A DNA stretch of 64,000 nt from contig JAWODJ010000080.1 of the NCBI GenBank assembly GCA_046483315.1, positions 14,165 to 78,164 on the forward strand. Reading direction: 5' to 3'. This DNA comes from PXAP01 sp046483315. GTDB lineage: Bacteria > Bacteroidota > Bacteroidia > Bacteroidales > PUMT01. The translations under genes and the position numbers were made by a program. Every line of letters begins with the position of its first letter. The stretch's first letter is position 1. A model generated the notes under the pieces. It did not search any database, had not been told where the DNA came from, and was given only the letters and a program-made list of their open reading frames with translations. Shown one piece after another: positions 24,454-32,849 of the stretch.

Positions 24454-25794
24454 TTACTGACTAACAGGTGTTCCGGGAACAGGTGGTTCAGGTTTAATGT
24501 CAACCGGGCCCATTTCATATTCTTCAGGTCCCAGCCTCAGCCCTGAATTCATCATGTCATCCCAGGTTACCAGTTGTCCTGTATAGGCCGACTCTCTGCC
24601 CATTATGGCAACAAGCGTTGAAGAAGCCATTCTGTTGGCTTCATTGACGGGATTATTGTTGCGTATAGCAGTTACAAGATTGATATGTGACTGATCCTCC
24701 CTCACTACCGGCAGCCTTGGGCGTCCCTGGTCATCAAGTTGATATTCATATTCCCATATCAGGTTATCATTATAGTCAAAAATTTGATTCTGACAATTTG
24801 TATAACCCTTAGTTCCGAAAATTTTAATAGTTGAGGTATTATAGCATCCGTCAATCTGGCGATGCATGCCATTATAATTCCTGCCGTCATCAAATTCGTA
24901 ATCAACACTGATAAAATCATACTGGTCACCTGTGGGGCGACGGTGCCTTCCACCAAAGCCTACGGCCTTTGAAGGAAATTTTTCAAAGAACCAGTTAAGC
25001 ACATCAATCTGGTGAACAAACATCTCTGTAATATGATCACCCGAGAGCCAGCACCAGTTTACCCAGTCTCTCAGCATGGCTTCCATATCACTCCAGCCTT
25101 CCTGCCTGTTCCTGTGCCAGAGTTTTCCACCCAATCTCAGAGCAGTTCCTGACACCAGGTCGCCAATGGCACCGTTTTTTATCATGCCGAAGGTTGCAAT
25201 ATAATCGCGTGCATGTCTCATTTGTGTTCCTGAAACTACTGTTAATCCGGCTGCTTCAGCCATTTTACCGGATGACATTACTGATCTGGCTCCTACCGGA
25301 TCAACGGCACACGGTTTTTCAATAAAAGCATGTTTCCTGGCCTGAACGGCGGCCTCGAAGTGCTCGGGACGGAAATGCGGCGGAGTTGCACATATTACTA
25401 CATCCACACCGGAGTCTATTACATGTTTGTATGCGTCGAACCCTATAAAACAATTTTGATCGGGTATATCAACATCACGTTGTTCTTTCAGGGAACTGCG
25501 GCATCTGTCAAGACGATCCTGAAAGACATCTCCAAGTGCTGTTATCTGTGTATTCGGACCTGCATTAAGAAAATTGATAGCTGCTCCGGTTCCTCTCCCA
25601 CCGCATCCAACCAGCCCTGCTTTTAAAGGAGGGCCGTCAGGAGCTATGTCATAAAGAACAGGTGCATCATATTTTTCTCTTCCCGGCTTACAGGATGAAA
25701 GAAGATGACCTGCCCCGATGGCACCCATAACACCCAATGTAGCAGCACCTTCAATAAATTCACGTCTGCTTCGTGATTTTGGTTTTGAATCCAT
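24454..25794 (-). CDS. Gfo/Idh/MocA-family oxidoreductase, Tat-exported lipoprotein
   Basis: A 446-residue NAD(P)-dependent oxidoreductase. The N-terminus has a twin-arginine motif (RSRREFIEGAA, Arg10-Arg11) and ends in a lipobox-like LLSSC (Cys35), so it should be exported folded and lipid-anchored. The Rossmann motif GLVGCGGRGTGAAINFL follows, then VICATPPHFRPEH and the family EKP motif in HAFIEKPCAVD. The C-terminal domain has GDHITEMFVHQIDVLNWFFE. Members in this context usually act on sugars or cyclitols. The DUF1080 gene upstream on the same strand (36 bases) supports a glycoside or 3-keto-sugar pathway, but the substrate cannot be read from sequence. Confidence 0.88.
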   Translation of the reverse strand: MDSKPKSRSRREFIEGAATLGVMGAIGAGHLLSSCKPGREKYDAPVLYDIAPDGPPLKAGLVGCGGRGTGAAINFLNAGPNTQITALGDVFQDRLDRCRSSLKEQRDVDIPDQNCFIGFDAYKHVIDSGVDVVICATPPHFRPEHFEAAVQARKHAFIEKPCAVDPVGARSVMSSGKMAEAAGLTVVSGTQMRHARDYIATFGMIKNGAIGDLVSGTALRLGGKLWHRNRQEGWSDMEAMLRDWVNWCWLSGDHITEMFVHQIDVLNWFFEKFPSKAVGFGGRHRRPTGDQYDFISVDYEFDDGRNYNGMHRQIDGCYNTSTIKIFGTKGYTNCQNQIFDYNDNLIWEYEYQLDDQGRPRLPVVREDQSHINLVTAIRNNNPVNEANRMASSTLVAIMGRESAYTGQLVTWDDMMNSGLRLGPEEYEMGPVDIKPEPPVPGTPVSQ

Positions 25795-25830
25795 AATAGT
25801 AATTATTATAATTTATGTTTGAAGAAACGG

Positions 25831-26613
25831 TTAGTTAATATTTTTATTTTTCACAGGAGCAGTTTGCTCAGGCGAGATTACCCCCGGAGGAAGCCGGGTT
25901 ATCCTGATATTGCGAAAATGAATCTCTGCACCTTCAGATTCGAGGCAGATATATCCCTTTTTCTGAGAAGCCCGGCTTACACCATTTACAAATTTACCAT
26001 TAACTGAGAGTTTAACAACACCGTCAACACATACAACGGTGTATGTATTCCATGTTCCTCTTCCGGAACACCGGTTTTCAAGAGAGTTGCTTCTGTTACT
26101 GTTTTCCATACGATTGTCAGGGACAGTTTCTACTCCGCCAACACCGAAAAGATGGCCATGGACATAGGCCTCCTGGTCGGATTTGGATATATTCGGCCTG
26201 GGATTTTCCTTGAAGTAATCCAGTTCGAGCATCTGTACTTCCACCCCATCAGGTAGTTGCCGGTTTTTTGGGGGACTGGCATTGCTCCATATGAACACTC
26301 CGGAATTACCCCCGGGTTCAATATGCTTCCATTCAATATGGAGGATGAAATTTTCATATTGCTTCTCTGACCTTATCACTCCGATTGGGTGTCCCGAACA
26401 TATAAGTACCTCTTCCTGTTTTGACCAGGTATCCTGAAGAGTGTTTACATTGATCCATTTTACGGGAAGGCTTTTTTCGTAAGATCCGGAAGTAATAATA
26501 TCACTCATATCTGCTTCTTTCCCGAAGATTATCTCAAAATTCCGGGAATAGGTATTTATGCCTGCAAATATTAAAAGGAGTGATGCGAAAAGCAATGATG
26601 GTAATTTTTGCAT
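25831..26613 (-). CDS. DUF1080 (3-keto-disaccharide hydrolase-like) secreted protein
   Basis: A 260-residue protein with a signal peptide (LPSLLFASLLLIFAGINTYS) and one DUF1080 domain, a concanavalin-like beta-sandwich. The family core WKHIEPGGNSGVFIWSN is visible, followed by DGVEVQMLELDYF and the C-terminal strands SVNGKFVNGV and GYICLESEGAEIHFRNIRI. Such domains have been linked to 3-keto-glycoside hydrolysis and occur next to Gfo/Idh/MocA dehydrogenases, as here. The two genes look like one operon transcribed leftward. Confidence 0.85.
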   Translation of the reverse strand: MQKLPSLLFASLLLIFAGINTYSRNFEIIFGKEADMSDIITSGSYEKSLPVKWINVNTLQDTWSKQEEVLICSGHPIGVIRSEKQYENFILHIEWKHIEPGGNSGVFIWSNASPPKNRQLPDGVEVQMLELDYFKENPRPNISKSDQEAYVHGHLFGVGGVETVPDNRMENSNRSNSLENRCSGRGTWNTYTVVCVDGVVKLSVNGKFVNGVSRASQKKGYICLESEGAEIHFRNIRITRLPPGVISPEQTAPVKNKNIN

Positions 26614-26829
26614 GATGAAGTTATGAAACTACAATGAATTTTTGCTGTACAATGTATAAAATGCAATTGGATTTTACCAAATAAAATAAAAACAAATTGG
26701 TAATTTACCGTTTTTAAATTGCTCACAATTTTTTTGCTTTCTTATAAAATCTTACTATGCAGTGTTAAAACATGGTTTATTAAAACACCTGTAAAACCAT
26801 AAATAACTGAAACTATCAATTATTTATCG

Positions 26830-28245
26830 ATGGACTACGGCTGGCTATCTGTTATACCTCCACTCCTGGCAATCCTGCTTGCAATAATTACACGGCAGGT
26901 ATTTGTATCTCTGTTTTTAGGTATCCTGGCAGGATGGATTATAATTTCCAGCTGGAGTTTTTTAGGGGGACTGGCGGCTAGTATCCAGTCCCTGATCGAT
27001 GTTTTTCAGGATCCCGGCAATACCCGGGTTATTATTTTCTGCGCTCTGATAGGGTCGCTTATAACCCTTACCCGGCGCAACGGGGGAGTGAATGGATTTG
27101 TAAACTGGCTCCGCAGAAAGAACCTGGCGCAAACCCGCCGGGGAGCGGCCGGACTCGCCGGCATTACAGGGTTTCTTATATTTATTGAATCAAGCATCTG
27201 CTGTCTTATAGCCGGCGCTGTTTCCCGACCGTTGTTTGAGCGCCTCAGGATATCACGTGAAAAGCTTGCTTATATACTCGATTCCACCTCTGCTCCAAAG
27301 TGCGTGCTGATCCCCCTGAACGCCTGGGGGGCATTTGTTATCGGGTTGCTTGAGACGGAGGGGCTGAACAATACCGCAGGAGTCTTTATTAAAAGCATTC
27401 CCTTTAACTTCTATGCCATCCTGGTAATATTGTTTGCCGCATTTATTATTATCACTTTCGTGGATTTCGGCCCGATGAAAAAGGCGGAGCACCGTGCACG
27501 GACTACCGGGAAAACAATAGCCGACAATGCTGTTCCGATGGTATCGGACGATGTCACCTCGGTTATGCCGAAAGAGGGTATTCCGCACAGGGCGTATAAT
27601 ATGCTGCTGCCGGTAATGGTGATGATGGTGATGATGCCACTTGGATTATTCATAACCGGCGATGGTGATATTATGAAAGGGTCAGGTTCAACAGCAGTAT
27701 TGTGGTCGGTACTTGCCTCAATAACAGTTGCAGGGGTGTTGCCGGTTATGCAGAAGATTTTGACTTTCAGGGAGGTGTTTGACCTTTCGCTCAAAGGGAT
27801 AGGGGGCATGATGCCTCTGGCGATAGTGATGATATTAGCCTTTTCTATTGGAGAAACAAGCCGTGAACTTGGCACCGGCATATTTGTGGCATCAGTCGCC
27901 GACGATTTCCTGCATCCTCAATATATAGCAGCTGTTGTTTTTATCACCTCGGCATTTATTGCTTTTTCTACCGGAACCAGCTGGGGAGTGTTTGCCATAA
28001 TGATACCCATAGCTGTACCGACCGCGCTGATCATGGATGTGAATGTTCCGCTTTGTTTGGCAGCAGTGCTTGGGGGAGGGGTTTTCGGCGATCATGTATC
28101 ACCAATTTCCGATACCACACTTGTTTCGTCAATGGCAGCTGCCAGCGACCATATAGATCATGTCAGGACGCAGCTTCCCTATGCCCTTATAGCTGCCACA
28201 GGGGCAACCGTGCTGTATCTTGCTTTCGGCATTCTGCTTCACTGA
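26830..28245 (+). CDS. NhaC-family Na+/H+ antiporter
   Basis: A 471-residue polytopic membrane protein with about 11-12 hydrophobic helices. SVIPPLLAILLAIITRQVFV at the N-terminus, ESSICCLIAGAVSRPLFER, DSTSAPKCVLIPLNAWGAF, STGTSWGVFAIMIPIAVP and GGGVFGDHVSPISDTTLVSS are hallmark motifs of the NhaC branch. It would exchange sodium for protons (or act on a related organic substrate, as some NhaC proteins do) across the inner membrane. It is a single gene with a 216-base leader region upstream that holds a weak inverted repeat (TTACCAA 26674-26680 with TTGGTAA 26697-26703). Confidence 0.9.
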   Translation: MDYGWLSVIPPLLAILLAIITRQVFVSLFLGILAGWIIISSWSFLGGLAASIQSLIDVFQDPGNTRVIIFCALIGSLITLTRRNGGVNGFVNWLRRKNLAQTRRGAAGLAGITGFLIFIESSICCLIAGAVSRPLFERLRISREKLAYILDSTSAPKCVLIPLNAWGAFVIGLLETEGLNNTAGVFIKSIPFNFYAILVILFAAFIIITFVDFGPMKKAEHRARTTGKTIADNAVPMVSDDVTSVMPKEGIPHRAYNMLLPVMVMMVMMPLGLFITGDGDIMKGSGSTAVLWSVLASITVAGVLPVMQKILTFREVFDLSLKGIGGMMPLAIVMILAFSIGETSRELGTGIFVASVADDFLHPQYIAAVVFITSAFIAFSTGTSWGVFAIMIPIAVPTALIMDVNVPLCLAAVLGGGVFGDHVSPISDTTLVSSMAAASDHIDHVRTQLPYALIAATGATVLYLAFGILLH

Positions 28246-28255
28246 CAGGTATTAA

Positions 28256-28594
28256 TTGGTTGTTTTTGCATGCCCCCTTTTAAAAGTTTCCTTTTTTATT
28301 GCCGGAACCGGTTCACTGCATATGGTAAGTTTCAGGATTACTGCAATTTTGCCTGGCAGAGACAGGCTCACGATTATATCAGCCTCCGATATTTCCGACG
28401 AACTGGCGAGGGAGGAGAAGGCGGCATGGAAGAAAATGATACGGTTTATAGCTCATAAGCTGATGAACTCAATAACCCCGATGAAAACACTTGCCTTTGC
28501 AATGCATACGTCTTTTTCCCCGGAAGGGAACCTTGTATGCTGTCCGTCTCCGGATGAAGGATCTGTTTTTTTAATAAGTCTTCCCCTTAAATAA
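28256..28594 (+). pseudogene. NtrY-like sensor histidine kinase relic with internal deletion
   Basis: The open frame carries a PAS-like tail (HMVSFRITAIL, LTIISASDISDELAREEKAA) and then the dimerisation helix WKKMIRFIAHKLMNSITPM. This is recognisable as the Bacteroidota NtrY-type H-box, where the histidine is normally followed by Glu; here it is Lys. Shortly after, it jumps to GSVFLISLPLK, which resembles the last strand of the ATPase domain, and stops. The N-, F- and G-boxes that bind ATP are absent, as are the sensor region and start. About 200 residues are missing. It is not a working kinase. Confidence 0.75.
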
Positions 28595-28600
28595 ACTTTC

Positions 28601-28629
28601 TTGTTATGCCGGAAAATGTTATAGTTTTG
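28601..28629 (+). promoter_or_regulatory. Bacteroidota-type promoter for the metallopeptidase gene
   Basis: TTG (28601-28603), an 18-base gap, and TAGTTTTG (28622-28629), 40 bases ahead of the ATG. Both elements are at the same spacing as in the glnS promoter. Confidence 0.55.
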
Positions 28630-28669
28630 TTATTAATTACATAATTGCAAATAAAATGTACTTAACATT

Positions 28670-30712
28670 ATGGAAAAATATGTTGTTTTTGTTTTTACAA
28701 TGCTTTTTGTCACTGCCTGTGGCAATGGTGAAAAAGAGAGTGCTGCTGTGAGTCCGCTAGATGACAATATAATTGAAAGTGTGATCAGTGAGCTAACCGA
28801 TGTGCATGGCACTGCTCATGCCGATCGCATACAAAGAGGTGTGAATCAGGTTGCAACCCTCTGGCGGAACAGTGATGGCGATGTGGAAGCTTTTGAAAAC
28901 TTTTGCCTGGAAAACTTTATATCCGGGCAGGATGAACTTGACCTGGTATTTGACCGCCTGGCGAATAACTTTGAGTACCTTTTCGGTTACATGAACCGCA
29001 TTGCTTTGGAACTTAATCGTCCGATACACGAGGATATAGGTCCTTTGCACCAGGTAGACCGTATGTTCGGCGCATACAGTCCATCGGCTCATATAACAGA
29101 CGATTTCTTTAATAATAAGATTGCCTTCTATATTACACTCAATTTTCCATTATATACCCTTGATGAGAAGAACAGTCTCGGGGGACAATGGGATGACAGG
29201 CAGTGGGGTTATGCCAGACTGGGGGATTATTACAATTCGCGGGTTCCTCCTGTATTGCTGCAGGAATACAGTTTGGCATCAAGCAACGCTGGCATGTATA
29301 TTTCAGAGTACAATATATTTGCCGGCCGGCTGGTCAATGAGGATGATGAGACCCTCTTCCCGGAGGACATGAAACTGCTGGCACACTGGAATATACGCGA
29401 TGAAATAAAATCCAATTACGGACAGCCGCGCGGGCAGGAAAAGCAGGAGATGCTTTATAATGTGATGCTGCGGATAATTAACCAGGATATTCCCTCACAG
29501 GTCATAAATGATGACAGCTATAAATGGAATCCATTTACAAATGAGGTCTGGGCTGATGGTGAAGTGGTTGATGCTGATCCCGAGGGTGCAGTAAGGTACT
29601 CGCACCTCAGCAATATTTTCAGTACTCTGAAAAATATGGACCCTTATTATCCTGAATCAGATACTTATATCAAGCGGAGTTTTGAACTGGGGATGGAGAT
29701 ACCACAGGATGAAGTAGAAGCTCTTTTCAGGGAATATGCAGCATCACCCTTGCTTGCCGAGGTGGCAAAACTGATAAGTGAAAGGCTTGGACGGCCTCTC
29801 AGGCCCTATGATCTCTGGTATGACGGCTTCAAGGCACGTAGCTCTATTTCGGAGGAGGAGCTCGACAGGATAACCAAATCCCGTTATCCCGATGCTGAGG
29901 CAGTGGACAGGGATCTGCCGCGGATGCTTGTTCATCTTGGCTTTGACAGGGAGGAAGCTGAATTCATAGGATCAAAAGTTGATGTTGATGCTGCCAGGGG
30001 CTCAGGTCACGCCTGGGGGGCGTCAATGCGTGAAAAGCCTTCTCACTTGCGTACACGCATAGGAAGTGACGGAATGGATTACAAAGGGTACAATATTGCG
30101 GTGCATGAGTTCGGCCATAACGTTGAGCAGACTATCAGCTTGCATATGGTGGACAACTATTTAGTGAACGGTATTCCAAATACTGCTTTTACCGAAGCCC
30201 TTGCCTTTATGTTCCAGGCCCGGGATCTTGAGCTGCTGGGCCTTAAGGAAGAAGATCCGATGAAGGAGCATCTTGATGTGCTGGACTTCTTCTGGAACAA
30301 TTTTGAGATGATGGGTGTTTCGCTGGTTGACATGAACGTTTGGAAATGGATGTATGACAATCCCGATGCCACAGACGAAGAACTTAAGGAAGCGGTTATT
30401 GATATTGCAGCCGGCATATGGAATGAATATTTTGCCTCCGTTTTCGGCGAGAGTGACATTCCGCTGCTGGCCATTTACTCGCATATGATACAGAGCCCGC
30501 TATATCTTTCAAATTATCCTTACGGCAGGCTGATAATGTTCCAGCTGGAAGATTATATTGCGGACAGGGATTTTGCCGATGAGGTGCTGAGGATATTCTC
30601 GCTTGGGCAACTTACACCAATGCACTGGATGGAAAGAGCTGTGGGCGATCAGATCAGCAACGGGCCTATGTTCAATGCAGTTGACAGAGCACTGGAGGCA
30701 TTACGCGATTAA
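28670..30712 (+). CDS. Lipoprotein zinc metallopeptidase (M3-like gluzincin)
   Basis: A 680-residue protein with a lipoprotein signal (FTMLFVTACGNG). The zinc motif is HEFGHNVEQ (His479, Glu480, His483) with a likely third ligand Glu509 in FTEALAFMF, 26 residues after the second histidine. That spacing is like M3 oligopeptidases rather than the longer gap of dipeptidyl-peptidase III. The rest is mostly helical (SVISELTDVHGTAHADRIQR, FDREEAEFIGSKVDVD). I do not recognise a named subfamily. It would act on peptides in the periplasm or at the outer membrane. The gene has its own promoter and is followed by doxX on the same strand. Confidence 0.8.
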   Translation: MEKYVVFVFTMLFVTACGNGEKESAAVSPLDDNIIESVISELTDVHGTAHADRIQRGVNQVATLWRNSDGDVEAFENFCLENFISGQDELDLVFDRLANNFEYLFGYMNRIALELNRPIHEDIGPLHQVDRMFGAYSPSAHITDDFFNNKIAFYITLNFPLYTLDEKNSLGGQWDDRQWGYARLGDYYNSRVPPVLLQEYSLASSNAGMYISEYNIFAGRLVNEDDETLFPEDMKLLAHWNIRDEIKSNYGQPRGQEKQEMLYNVMLRIINQDIPSQVINDDSYKWNPFTNEVWADGEVVDADPEGAVRYSHLSNIFSTLKNMDPYYPESDTYIKRSFELGMEIPQDEVEALFREYAASPLLAEVAKLISERLGRPLRPYDLWYDGFKARSSISEEELDRITKSRYPDAEAVDRDLPRMLVHLGFDREEAEFIGSKVDVDAARGSGHAWGASMREKPSHLRTRIGSDGMDYKGYNIAVHEFGHNVEQTISLHMVDNYLVNGIPNTAFTEALAFMFQARDLELLGLKEEDPMKEHLDVLDFFWNNFEMMGVSLVDMNVWKWMYDNPDATDEELKEAVIDIAAGIWNEYFASVFGESDIPLLAIYSHMIQSPLYLSNYPYGRLIMFQLEDYIADRDFADEVLRIFSLGQLTPMHWMERAVGDQISNGPMFNAVDRALEALRD

Positions 30713-30804
30713 ACATTTGACCAATTGATTTGTTAATTTGGAATATCCGGATTATATGCCGGTTTGAAAAGGATAGTAAGAATTACGAATTAAATTTTAA
30801 GAAA

Positions 30805-31227
30805 ATGGCAAACAAAATGTTTAAGACTTCCACAGGATCAATGCATCTGGCATTACTTTTTATTCGTGTGGGCTTCGGTGTGTTCTATATGGTCCATGGC
30901 TGGCCTAAGATAACCGGGGGCACTGATACATGGACATGGCTTGGTGGTAACATGAGCTTAATTGGCCTTGGCTTTGCTCCTGTTTTCTGGGGATTTCTAG
31001 CTGCAGTGGCTGAGTTTTTCGGCGGACTCCTTCTTGTAGTTGGTGTTCTGACCAGGCCGGCGGCAGCCATGATGTTATTTACAATGGTTATTGCAACATT
31101 AATGCACCTTGATGCAGGCGACCCCATCAATACCGTCATGAACCCGCTCAAGGGTCTTGTGGTATTTACAGGACTGCTGTTTAGCGGTGCAGGCAAATAC
31201 TCTGTTGACAACCTGCTGGCACGCTGA
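30805..31227 (+). CDS. DoxX-family membrane protein
   Basis: A 140-residue protein with four hydrophobic helices. HLALLFIRVGFGVFYMVHGW, GFLAAVAEFFGGLLLVVGVL and NPLKGLVVFTGLLFSGAGKY carry the DoxX pattern of helix 1 Arg/Gly, helix 2 Glu and the C-terminal glycine-rich end. An upstream in-frame start at 30730 is less likely, as the ATG at 30805 begins the family N-terminus. The function of these small quinone-reductase-like membrane proteins is poorly defined. Confidence 0.85.
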   Translation: MANKMFKTSTGSMHLALLFIRVGFGVFYMVHGWPKITGGTDTWTWLGGNMSLIGLGFAPVFWGFLAAVAEFFGGLLLVVGVLTRPAAAMMLFTMVIATLMHLDAGDPINTVMNPLKGLVVFTGLLFSGAGKYSVDNLLAR

Positions 31228-31350
31228 AAGTTTTTAGTTTAGTCATATGGCAGGCTGCCGGGAGAGGGGTGAGCAGATAATTGTCGTAACCCACATCCTG
31301 CTATATGGCATTTGTTTATGCTGCCGGCATCATCAAAAATCATAACGTTT

Positions 31351-31366
31351 AAAACCTGCAGGTTTT
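31351..31366. repeat. Perfect 16-base palindrome
   Basis: AAAACCTGCAGGTTTT lies in the gap between doxX and the convergent methyltransferase. It could be a regulator site or a weak bidirectional termination element; there is no direct evidence for either. Confidence 0.45.
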
Positions 31367-31417
31367 CGCCAAAGTATGGATTATGAATTGGCTTCTGACT
31401 TTAAATCAACATCTTTG

Positions 31418-32425
31418 TTAACCATCAGGGGTCAGAATGAAAAGAGCGTGACCAGAACGGTTAAAACCTCCGTCCACATATCCCAGAACTTCCATTTCTT
31501 TAATGGTGTAGTCATTCCGGGAGAAGATATCCATCCATTGGTTTATTGACCGGAACCCGAAAGGAAATGCCATCTGCGGAATACCCCCGCATAATGCATT
31601 TGATATTATATCAATTAATATTGTAATGTCGCGCTGGTCTTCTTCAGGTAATTTTGCATAATTCGCAAATAATGGCTGTGTTTCTGACAACTTCTCAACC
31701 TGCCTGCTGACAAGTGGATTCGTTCTTACCTGGTAATCCGGCAGAATAACATCTTCTTCAAGAATCAACCTACCGTTGTTATTGATTGCCGTGCCGATAT
31801 TTTTCAGAAAAACTGATAGTGCTTCGTCAGTATTGCCAACATGGTGCAGTACGGCAAGGCATGTAACAGTGTCATAACCATATTTGCTGCGGGTACCGGG
31901 CCGGGCAAAATCGAGCATCTGAAAATCAATCTCATCCCTTATTTCATCAGTTCGCCAGTCCAGTACATCAATCCCCGCACAAATACTGAATGCCGGATGG
32001 TTTTTTTTCAGGAATGCAACCAGATCACCTCCTCCACAACCAATATCACAATAGGATCTTCCATAGAGGTGGTGTTTTAGCTGCCTGTACCTGTTCTGCA
32101 ATTTGCGGTTGTGTTTGTAGTTTGAATATGCTTCGTCGAACTCTGAAAACCAGACTTTATCCTGCACCGGGTTCGTTCTTGACAACCTGATTAAGAGAGG
32201 TAAAAGAGCCCCGGGAAAGTCCTGTACAGCTTCAATTTGCCTAAAAATGGTATTTATCAGTAAGCTGCATTTTCCGGAAATTTTATCACTGTCGAGGCTT
32301 TCTCTGCGTGGATGGTGTTTCAGAATTGAATCAGTATAGTTGGAAATCTTCATTTTGCAGACAAAATCCCTGGCCTTGCTGTTTTTAAAGGCTCTCAGAA
32401 AAGTCTTTGCTTCAGAAATTTGCAT
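31418..32425 (-). CDS. SAM-dependent methyltransferase, class I
   Basis: A 335-residue protein. The N-terminal 110 residues are helical and unassigned. Motif I is YCDIGCGGGDLVAFL, followed by AGIDVLDWRT, TVTCLAVLHHVGN and GRLILEEDVILP, a complete Rossmann-type SAM-binding domain. The substrate is unknown. DUF202 lies 11 bases upstream on the same strand and the SLC13 carrier follows further upstream, so the three genes may form one leftward operon. The start at 32425 is the first in-frame ATG and fits the close spacing. Confidence 0.75.
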   Translation of the reverse strand: MQISEAKTFLRAFKNSKARDFVCKMKISNYTDSILKHHPRRESLDSDKISGKCSLLINTIFRQIEAVQDFPGALLPLLIRLSRTNPVQDKVWFSEFDEAYSNYKHNRKLQNRYRQLKHHLYGRSYCDIGCGGGDLVAFLKKNHPAFSICAGIDVLDWRTDEIRDEIDFQMLDFARPGTRSKYGYDTVTCLAVLHHVGNTDEALSVFLKNIGTAINNNGRLILEEDVILPDYQVRTNPLVSRQVEKLSETQPLFANYAKLPEEDQRDITILIDIISNALCGGIPQMAFPFGFRSINQWMDIFSRNDYTIKEMEVLGYVDGGFNRSGHALFILTPDG

Positions 32426-32436
32426 CCGGAATTGTA

Positions 32437-32808
32437 TTATTCAGGGTTACTCTCAGAACTTTTGGTTTCTTTTTCGTTATCCTTGCTTGCCCCATGCTGT
32501 GTTACCTCGTAACTTCTTTTATAATACCTGCCTAAACGTGATTTGATCTGAAAATACCGGTACAGACCAATAATCAGGAGGATGATGCTTAATCCCAAAG
32601 CCATGTAGCCTACCCACTGGATACTCCTGAACCCTTCAAGCTGCAGGAACGCAATTCCACCCAGCAGCATGTACAGCGACGTTCTGGAATAGGCAAGCAA
32701 AGTGCGCTCGTTTGCAAGTTTGGTCCGTTCCAGTGCCAGATAGTCCCTGAGGATTATCTCATCTTTATGATCGAAGATATGTGCAAAAAGTTTCAGTCTG
32801 CCAAGCAT
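32437..32808 (-). CDS. DUF202 (YidH-like) membrane protein
   Basis: A 123-residue protein with the DUF202 signature RDYLALERTKLANERTLLAY preceding two transmembrane helices (SLYMLLGGIAFLQ and YMALGLSIILLIIGLYRYF). The C-terminal tail is hydrophilic and charged. The domain is widespread in small bacterial membrane proteins of unknown role. It sits between the SLC13 carrier and the methyltransferase on the same strand. Confidence 0.85.
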   Translation of the reverse strand: MLGRLKLFAHIFDHKDEIILRDYLALERTKLANERTLLAYSRTSLYMLLGGIAFLQLEGFRSIQWVGYMALGLSIILLIIGLYRYFQIKSRLGRYYKRSYEVTQHGASKDNEKETKSSESNPE

Positions 32809-32849
32809 TTGTTAACAATTTTAATTGTAATACAAGGTGAATTATTTGA

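Noticed and set aside
28670..30712. Dipeptidyl-peptidase III (M49)
   Set aside because: The zinc motif is HEFGH (one-residue shorter than HExxxH) and the third ligand is 26 residues away, not about 50.
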